DNA of 16,885 nucleotides from NCBI GenBank assembly GCA_900770515.1, contig CAAHDP010000433.1, forward strand, positions 1-16,885, written 5' to 3'. This document shows positions 11,280-16,885 of the stretch, piece by piece; the first letter of the stretch is position 1; each line of letters starts with the position of its first letter. The position numbers were made by a program, and so were the translations under genes. Below the pieces are notes generated by a model, which was given only the letters and a program-made list of their open reading frames with translations, had not been told where the DNA came from and made no database searches. Origin of the DNA: an uncultured Prevotella sp. (GTDB taxonomy: Bacteria; Bacteroidota; Bacteroidia; Bacteroidales; Bacteroidaceae).

Positions 11280-13517
11280 TTATTTCTCCATTCCTCCTGT
11301 CTGGATTCCCTGTTGCTCTTCCTGGAAGTCATTCTTGATGTTTGACTTCGCCTGCTGGAATTGCTTCTTGGTGTTTCCGAACTTCCATGTCAGGGTAAGA
11401 CTGATCTGGCGCAATGGCACTTTTATGGTCATGTTCTGAACGTAATCCGAACCCACAGTCTTCTGCTTGATGTTGAGCTTGTCGTCGGTAGGAGTGAGGA
11501 ACATCAGACTCAAGTCAAGCTTATCCTTCACGATAGATTTGGAGAGGGTGGTATAGAAGAATGCCATACCGCTCTGATAGCCCTGCAGATTATGCTGCTT
11601 GGTCTGTATGATGCTACCCACGGTCCATTGCAGTTCCCAAGGCAGGGTTTGTTGCAGGTTGATCATCGTGCTGCTGTTCCATCCGTTGTTCTTCCAGCCC
11701 AGGGCATCGCTGCGCAAATCGTTGTAGCTCAAGCTCTCGTTCAGCATCAGTCTTGTCTTCTTGAACATCAGCCAATTGATGAATACATTCATGCTGGCGT
11801 TGCGGGTCTTCGAAACATTGCCGTAGGTGGTGTTGAGCAGGTTGTCGGCATCGAGGAAGGAATACTGCTCTATCTTGTTGTCGCAGAATCCGTAACCCAG
11901 GGTGGTGCTCAACATGAATCGCTGGTTATAGTAATTGAATACCATGTTCAGCTGATGCGACTTCACCACGTCGAGATCTGTATTACCATAGGAGATGGCA
12001 GTAGGATTACTGCGGTCTACGTATGGATTCAGATAGGTGATGCCAGGACGGGTGATGCGCAGCTGATAGTTCATGCCGATGTTCATGCCTGGAGCGATGT
12101 TATAGGAAAGGCTGGCGCTAGGTACGAGATTGCCGTACTGTTTGTTGAAGTCTTCGCCCTTGCCCTGCTCAAACTTCACCTTCTCCCAGGTCTGCTCGTA
12201 GCGGGTTCCCATCATCGTTCCCCATTTTCCGAAGTTTCCTTTCCATTCAGCGTATGCAGCCAGAATATTCTGGGTGTTCTTGTATTCCATGCTGTTGGCT
12301 GGATTCAGCGTTTCGGTCTTATCGGCTGCCACATCGTAGTAGCGGGAATCGCTCTTGTTGGTGCGGGCGATGTATTTAGCGCCGAAGTTCAAGCGCTGTG
12401 TCTCGCTGAGCGAGTGGGTGAAGTCTGCCTGGAAGGTATGCTCCGTGCCACGGGTTTTGCTCTTGGAGAGCAGGTCGTGGAGTTGAATCCCCGTTACCTG
12501 ACTGATGTCATCGTAGAACGTATAGTTGTCGATATGGGTAGGGTTGGTGCTGAAGAGATAGCTGAGGATGAGGTAGTTGGTTCGCTCCTTGTTGAAGAAT
12601 CTCTGATAGTCGATGCTTCCATTGAAAGAAGTGTTGTCCAGATCCTGCTTCATCTCGTTGCCGTATTCGAAGCCCTTGCCATAGATGCCGCCGGACATCT
12701 GGGTAAGCGGATGACCGTTCAGCTTCTGACCGAAGGTGGTCAAGCCAGCCGTGGCGCTGATGTTGCTCAGCGAATCGAGTTCATAGCTGAGACTGATGTT
12801 ACCCATCGAGAACGGCTGCTTCATGTCTGATTTCTGATAGTAGTTCATCAGGCTGCCGTCTTTCTGCGTACGGTCGAAGGAGATGGTTGTTCCGTTCATC
12901 TTCTGGTAGTTGTACATACCGTTGGCACTGTAGGTAAGTTTGCCCTGCTGACCGCTGATGAGGGCAGAGATGCTCTGCGCCTGATTGCCGGCAGTGGCAC
13001 TGATGTTGCCGTTATATCCATTGCTGAGGTCGTTGCCTCCTGCGCCATTCACGGTCTGCTTGTTGAGTACGATGTTGAGCACTCCGCCCGTTCCTTCTGC
13101 ATCATACTTGGCACCCGGATTGGTGATTACCTCTATGTTCTTGACCATGGTTGCCGGCATCGCCTTGAATATCTGCGATGGGTTGGCAGAGAACATGGGA
13201 TTTGGCTTTCCGTCTACGTATACCTTGAAGCTGGAAGAACCATTCACGGTGATGTTGTCCTGTCCGTCTACGGTTACCATCGGAACCTTGCGCAGTATAT
13301 CGAGTACGGTAGAAGCCTTGGCATCGGCATCCTGCTCTACGTTGTAGGTCATCTTGTCGGTCTCCATCTTTACCAGAGGCTTGGAAGCAACCACGGTTAC
13401 AGCATCCAGGTCCATATCCTTCCAGATGGAATCGGTAGCCTCAACCTTGTTCTGTGCGAAACTTTCGAGCGAACATACGAGTAAAGAGCTCAGTAATATC
13501 ATATTTTTCTTGTTCAT
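11280..13517 (-). CDS. Outer-membrane beta-barrel receptor (TonB-receptor-like)
   Basis: This 745-residue protein is an outer-membrane receptor of the plug-plus-barrel type common in Bacteroidota. The start at ATG 13517 gives a clean signal peptide, MNKKNMILLSSLLVCSLESFAQ; an in-frame ATG at 13598 would place 27 charged residues before it. A plug-like domain follows: LDAVTVVASKPLV, TVLDILRKVPMVTVDG, FKVYVDGKPNP, IEVITNPGAKYDAEGTGGVLNIVL (about residues 40-150). The rest is alternating aromatic-rich beta strands ending in a short polar tail. There is no carboxypeptidase-like N-terminal domain, and a SusD-like partner is not adjacent, so glycan uptake of the SusCD kind is not indicated. The ligand is unknown. 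The promoter is at 13569-13599. Confidence 0.9.
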   Translation of the reverse strand: MNKKNMILLSSLLVCSLESFAQNKVEATDSIWKDMDLDAVTVVASKPLVKMETDKMTYNVEQDADAKASTVLDILRKVPMVTVDGQDNITVNGSSSFKVYVDGKPNPMFSANPSQIFKAMPATMVKNIEVITNPGAKYDAEGTGGVLNIVLNKQTVNGAGGNDLSNGYNGNISATAGNQAQSISALISGQQGKLTYSANGMYNYQKMNGTTISFDRTQKDGSLMNYYQKSDMKQPFSMGNISLSYELDSLSNISATAGLTTFGQKLNGHPLTQMSGGIYGKGFEYGNEMKQDLDNTSFNGSIDYQRFFNKERTNYLILSYLFSTNPTHIDNYTFYDDISQVTGIQLHDLLSKSKTRGTEHTFQADFTHSLSETQRLNFGAKYIARTNKSDSRYYDVAADKTETLNPANSMEYKNTQNILAAYAEWKGNFGKWGTMMGTRYEQTWEKVKFEQGKGEDFNKQYGNLVPSASLSYNIAPGMNIGMNYQLRITRPGITYLNPYVDRSNPTAISYGNTDLDVVKSHQLNMVFNYYNQRFMLSTTLGYGFCDNKIEQYSFLDADNLLNTTYGNVSKTRNASMNVFINWLMFKKTRLMLNESLSYNDLRSDALGWKNNGWNSSTMINLQQTLPWELQWTVGSIIQTKQHNLQGYQSGMAFFYTTLSKSIVKDKLDLSLMFLTPTDDKLNIKQKTVGSDYVQNMTIKVPLRQISLTLTWKFGNTKKQFQQAKSNIKNDFQEEQQGIQTGGMEK

Positions 13518-13568
13518 AACAATCTTTTTTTTAGTTTTAATACTTCTTTCTTTTTCTGTTTGACGATG

Positions 13569-13599
13569 CAAAGGTAAATGGATTTTTTGGAATGACAAT
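13569..13599 (-). promoter_or_regulatory. Promoter of the outer-membrane receptor gene
   Basis: On the minus strand ATTG (13599-13596) is followed after 19 bases by TACCTTTG (13576-13569), a full -7 match with one mismatch at -33. It lies about 52 bases before ATG 13517. The upstream in-frame ATG at 13598 would lie inside this promoter, which supports the shorter start. Confidence 0.75.
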
Positions 13600-13699
13600 G
13601 AACGGAATAGGGGTTTAACACAACTATAACTTTTTGAAAGCTCTTCTTAACGTTCAGATAACATAAAAACAGAATAATCCCGATAAGAAGAAAAAAATG

Positions 13700-13718
13700 T
13701 AAGCGAAAGTTTCGCTTA
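13700..13718. promoter_or_regulatory. 9-bp palindrome over the peptidase promoter
   Basis: TAAGCGAAA and TTTCGCTTA are perfect inverse arms around a single G. The right arm overlaps the possible -33 box of the S9 peptidase promoter, a position suited to a repressor or activator site. Confidence 0.45.
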
Positions 13719-13742
13719 TCTCAACTTTTATTTGTATTTTCG
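13710..13742 (+). promoter_or_regulatory. Promoter of the S9 peptidase gene
   Basis: TTTC (13710-13713) is followed after 21 bases by TATTTTCG (13735-13742), each one mismatch from TTTG and TAnnTTTG. The ATG follows 29 bases later. Confidence 0.55.
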
Positions 13743-13771
13743 CAGAAAATTTAATATAATTGAAATAAATC

Positions 13772-16330
13772 ATGATGAAAACAACAAGAAAGAGCCTCTG
13801 GGCTCTCACTTTCAGCGCAGCTCTCTGTGCTTCGCTTTCTGCCAATGCCGATACTATCGAGGTGCAGAAACTGAAGCATGTGGGACCATTCCCTGTGTCT
13901 ACTCCCTGGATGGCAGACAGCGTAAATGTGAAGGGAGAAAAGTTTGCAATGGAGGGAGTATTGGACTCTCCATTATCGTTCAACCTATTGAATAATGGCA
14001 AGGAAGTGGCTGCTTCTCAGCTCTTGGCTGATCATGCAAGGCAGAATGCACTCCATCTGGCTTCCTTCACCGTATCTAACACCAGCCGTACCAAGGCTAC
14101 TGTAGAGGTGAAGGGACTGAAGCAATACCGCCTCTTCGTAGATGGCGAGCAGGTGAAGGTGAATGGTGACAAGGCTGAGACCGTCCTGCTGCCTTCTACC
14201 CATACCGTGGTCATCAAATATCTCACCTCATCTGATTCGTCTTCCGATAAGACTGGAGACAAGGATGCTGCCAAGGATTTCAAGGTGAGCGTTACTGCTG
14301 CCGATGGCAAGCAGCTGAGCGTGGGCGAGGCTTCTGCCAATACCAAGCGCACCTTTAATATATATGATGTAATCTGCATGCCTAACTATTCAAGTGTGGC
14401 ACTTTCGCCAAATGGCAAGTTTATGATTGTGCGCAAGACTTGGGTAGATCGTCAGGGCAAGAACCATAGCATCAACGAGCTGAGAAACAGCCAGACCAGC
14501 AAGGTCGTTGCTTCCTTTGAGGAGAACATAAGATGGATGCCTCGCACCAATAAGATGTACTTTACCGAGAAGGCGGGCGACAATGCCATCGCCGGTGAAG
14601 GAAAGGCAGACGGAGCCATGCAGCTTATCACCATCAATCCGCTGAATATGGAGCGCGAGGTGATGGCGGCTAATATTCCGGAAGGCTGGTTCCAGTTTAC
14701 TCCTGATGAGAAATCGCTTATCTACACGCTTTATACAGAAGGCAGAAAGCAGGATGCTCAGGTGTTTGATGTAAAGGAACCTGATGACCGCCAGCCTGGA
14801 TGGAGAAACCGCAGCTATCTTGCCAAGTATGATTTGGCATCGGGCATCCTCCAGCCGCTTACTTTCGGCTATCACAATGTATATCTCAATGATATCTCTG
14901 CCGACTCCCGCTATCTGCTCATCGGCAAGAGCGAGGAGCGTCTTACCAAGCGTCCTACAACGGTCAATTCCCTCTATCGTCTCAATCTGAACGACATGAG
15001 CGTGGAGACTTTGGTAGAGAAGGGAGAATTTATCAATAGTGCCCAGTTCTCGCCAGATGGCAAGAGCATCCTCATAACCGGTTCGCCTGAGGCTTTCAAT
15101 GGCATCGGAAAGAATGTAGAAGAGGGACAGACACCAAGTATGGTAGATACACAGCTCTATCTGATGACTTTGGCTGACAAGAAGGTGAAACCGATGACCA
15201 GGGATTTCAACCCTAACGTGCAGAGCGTGGATTGGAGTAAGGCGGATGGAAACATCTATTTTACTGCCGAGGATAAAGACTGCATGCATCTCTTCCAGCT
15301 CAATCCTAAGACAGGAAAGTTCACTCTCCTGAAGACTCCGGAAGAGAATATCAAGAGCTTCTCCATTGCAGCGGCTGCTCCGGAAATGGCGTTCTCTGGT
15401 CAGAGTGCTTCCAATGCCGACCGTCTCTACAAGATGAATACCAAGGCACAGAAGGCTCTGCTGGTGGATGATCTCAGTGCCCGACTGCTGAAGAATATCG
15501 AACTGGGCGACTGCAAGGCATGGAACTATGTGAACTCTCGTGGCGATACACTCTGCTGCCGTTACTATCTGCCTCCTCACTTCGATGCTGCGAAGAAATA
15601 TCCTATGATAGTGAATTACTACGGCGGTTGCAGTCCTACCACCCGTATGTTCCAGAGTCGCTATCCTCATCATGTATATGCAGCGATGGGATATGTTGTT
15701 CTGGTGGTTAATCCTAGTGGTGCTACCGGTTTCGGTCAGAAGTTCTCTGCCCGCCATGTGGATACGGCAGGCGAGGGCGTGGCAGAAGACATCATTGCCA
15801 GCACACAGGCTTTCTGTAAGGAGCATAACTTCGTGAACAGTAGGAAGATAGGATGTATCGGTGCAAGCTATGGTGGATTCATGACCCAGTATTTGCAGAC
15901 CAAGACCGACCTCTTTGCTGCAGCCATCTCTCATGCCGGTATCAGCGATCATACCAGCTATTGGGGCGAGGGTTATTGGGGCTACAGCTATAGCGAAGTT
16001 TCCATGGCGAATGAGTATCCTTGGACCAACAAGCATCTCTTCGTTGATCAGAGTCCGCTCTACAATGCTGATAAGATTCATACACCATTGCTCTTTGTGC
16101 ATGGTACTGCCGATAACAATGTACCGGTGGGCGAGAGTATCCAGCTCTATAATGCATTGAAGCTCCTCGGCCGTCCAACAGCGATGGTATTGGTAAAAGA
16201 CCAGGATCATCACATCATAGACTACGAGAAGCGCCTCAAGTGGCAAGATACTATCTTCGCCTGGTTTGCCAAGTGGTTACAGGATGATGCCAGTTGGTGG
16301 AACGACATGTACGGCACCGAGAAGATGTAA
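13772..16330 (+). CDS. Exported S9 family (DPP-like) peptidase
   Basis: This 852-residue protein is an exported serine peptidase of the prolyl oligopeptidase / dipeptidyl peptidase family. A signal peptide (MMKTTRKSLWALTFSAALCASLSANA) is followed by an extra N-terminal region of about 160 residues rich in strands, then a beta-propeller with repeated segments such as ALSPNGKFMIV, FQFTPDEKSLIY and AQFSPDGKSILI (about 200-600). The C-terminal alpha/beta-hydrolase domain has catalytic Ser699 in GASYGGF, Asp781 in HGTADNNVP and His813 (or 814) in DQDHHII. By family knowledge it trims dipeptides or short peptides in the periplasm. It is longer than typical DPP IV enzymes because of the N-terminal extension. 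Its last 54 bases overlap the end of murQ on the opposite strand. Confidence 0.93.
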   Translation: MMKTTRKSLWALTFSAALCASLSANADTIEVQKLKHVGPFPVSTPWMADSVNVKGEKFAMEGVLDSPLSFNLLNNGKEVAASQLLADHARQNALHLASFTVSNTSRTKATVEVKGLKQYRLFVDGEQVKVNGDKAETVLLPSTHTVVIKYLTSSDSSSDKTGDKDAAKDFKVSVTAADGKQLSVGEASANTKRTFNIYDVICMPNYSSVALSPNGKFMIVRKTWVDRQGKNHSINELRNSQTSKVVASFEENIRWMPRTNKMYFTEKAGDNAIAGEGKADGAMQLITINPLNMEREVMAANIPEGWFQFTPDEKSLIYTLYTEGRKQDAQVFDVKEPDDRQPGWRNRSYLAKYDLASGILQPLTFGYHNVYLNDISADSRYLLIGKSEERLTKRPTTVNSLYRLNLNDMSVETLVEKGEFINSAQFSPDGKSILITGSPEAFNGIGKNVEEGQTPSMVDTQLYLMTLADKKVKPMTRDFNPNVQSVDWSKADGNIYFTAEDKDCMHLFQLNPKTGKFTLLKTPEENIKSFSIAAAAPEMAFSGQSASNADRLYKMNTKAQKALLVDDLSARLLKNIELGDCKAWNYVNSRGDTLCCRYYLPPHFDAAKKYPMIVNYYGGCSPTTRMFQSRYPHHVYAAMGYVVLVVNPSGATGFGQKFSARHVDTAGEGVAEDIIASTQAFCKEHNFVNSRKIGCIGASYGGFMTQYLQTKTDLFAAAISHAGISDHTSYWGEGYWGYSYSEVSMANEYPWTNKHLFVDQSPLYNADKIHTPLLFVHGTADNNVPVGESIQLYNALKLLGRPTAMVLVKDQDHHIIDYEKRLKWQDTIFAWFAKWLQDDASWWNDMYGTEKM

Positions 16331-16885
16331 TTTCTCTTCTGCCTTCTTCACGCTTCCTGATTCCAGAATCAGCTGTTTCACTTCTTCGTAATCCGTATAT
16401 TGCGGATTGCGTTCCATGAAGATGCGGCAGGCACGGTCGATGAGTTTATAGTTGATGAGTTTGGCATTCACCATCTTGTTGTCTTCCACCCGTCCTTGCC
16501 TGATCTGAAGGGAAGTGCTTATCATGTCCAGAATCATCTTCTGCGATGAGCCTGCTTTCATGCGAGTGCTTCCCGTTACAAATTCTGGTCCTGTGATGAC
16601 TTCTACAGGATAATCGGCAGCCTGGGCGATGGGAGCGTGGGGATTGTTGACGATGCAACCCGTAGGAATGCCTTCTTTCTTGCAATGCTGCAAGATGGAA
16701 AGCACGAATGGGGTTGTGCCGCTGGCAGAAAAACCGAGTACGAAATCCTGCTTTGAGATATGTTTATCGCAGAGCTGGTGCCAACCATTCTCCAGGTCGT
16801 CTTCTCTGGATTCCCTGGTTTGCGTAAGGCAGCCGATGCCTCCGGGGAAGATGGCTTGTATCTGTGAACCGTCGATGCCATAGGT
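16277..16885 (-). CDS. murQ: N-acetylmuramic acid 6-phosphate etherase (N-terminus off window)
   Basis: The frame is open from the window edge (first residues TYGIDGSQIQAIFPGG) to a TAA at 16277, 202 codons. It lacks perhaps 70-90 N-terminal residues of the family's usual length. Visible family segments are REDDLENGWHQL, the sugar-phosphate-binding SASGTTPFV, and TGPEFVTGSTRMKAGSSQKMILDMIST. MurQ splits the lactyl ether of MurNAc 6-phosphate into GlcNAc 6-phosphate and D-lactate, for recycling of cell-wall sugar in the cytosol. A GTG inside (16705) is not a real start, since conserved sequence continues upstream. The C-terminal AEKLHLLGAVHVVPPTGIIL extends past the expected end into the peptidase gene. 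Confidence 0.92.
   Translation of the reverse strand, partial: TYGIDGSQIQAIFPGGIGCLTQTRESREDDLENGWHQLCDKHISKQDFVLGFSASGTTPFVLSILQHCKKEGIPTGCIVNNPHAPIAQAADYPVEVITGPEFVTGSTRMKAGSSQKMILDMISTSLQIRQGRVEDNKMVNAKLINYKLIDRACRIFMERNPQYTDYEEVKQLILESGSVKKAEEKLHLLGAVHVVPPTGIIL

Noticed and set aside
11361..12830. Long plus-strand open frame (489 codons) opposite the outer-membrane receptor
   Set aside because: The minus-strand frame has a signal peptide, plug and barrel pattern; the plus translation has no recognisable feature and is a shadow.
14390..16246. Long minus-strand open frame (618 codons) opposite the S9 peptidase
   Set aside because: It lies over the propeller and catalytic domain of a clearly coding gene and has no motif of its own.

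Overview
The window looks like chromosomal DNA of a Bacteroidota bacterium, most likely Prevotellaceae (Prevotella/Segatella type). This rests on the many promoter elements of the Bacteroidota form (TTTG, 19-21 bases, TAnnTTTG), a DUF4248 / HU-HIG-like / DUF3987-like gene set typical of the phylum, an outer-membrane beta-barrel receptor of the plug-plus-barrel type, and a large DPP-like S9 peptidase. The genus is inference; no rRNA or other marker gene is present.

Left and centre (about 0.4-7.5 kb) form an accessory-looking block, entirely on the minus strand. In transcription order it holds two overlapping unknown genes (6422-7501 and 5499-6425), a strong terminator, an unknown small gene with its own promoter and a structured leader (4792-5223), a DUF3987-like P-loop protein (3192-4493), a CHC2/TOPRIM primase-like protein (2176-3177), a DUF4248 protein (1728-1949), a small membrane or lipoprotein-like peptide (1154-1342) and an HU-like DNA-binding protein (464-1018). 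No integrase, transposase, tRNA or CRISPR array is visible. The block carries palindromic REP-like elements and many short tandem repeats, several of them in frame inside genes. To its left lies only the first 34 codons of a lipoprotein gene.

The middle (7.9-9.8 kb) is a DNA polymerase V pair, umuC followed by umuD on the minus strand, in the reverse of the E. coli order. UmuC carries an unusual tandem insertion directly after its catalytic SIDE motif.

The right part (9.9-16.9 kb) reads as ordinary chromosome: a small nitroreductase, an exported PAP2 phosphatase, a convergent outer-membrane beta-barrel receptor, an exported S9 prolyl-oligopeptidase-family enzyme, and the 3' two-thirds of murQ, whose end overlaps the peptidase gene tail to tail. 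These genes have clean promoters and terminators and none of the tandem repeats seen on the left.

The primase, P-loop protein and HU-like protein suggest that the left block handles DNA, but whether it is a remnant of a mobile element, a replication module or a defence-like system cannot be decided from the sequence alone.
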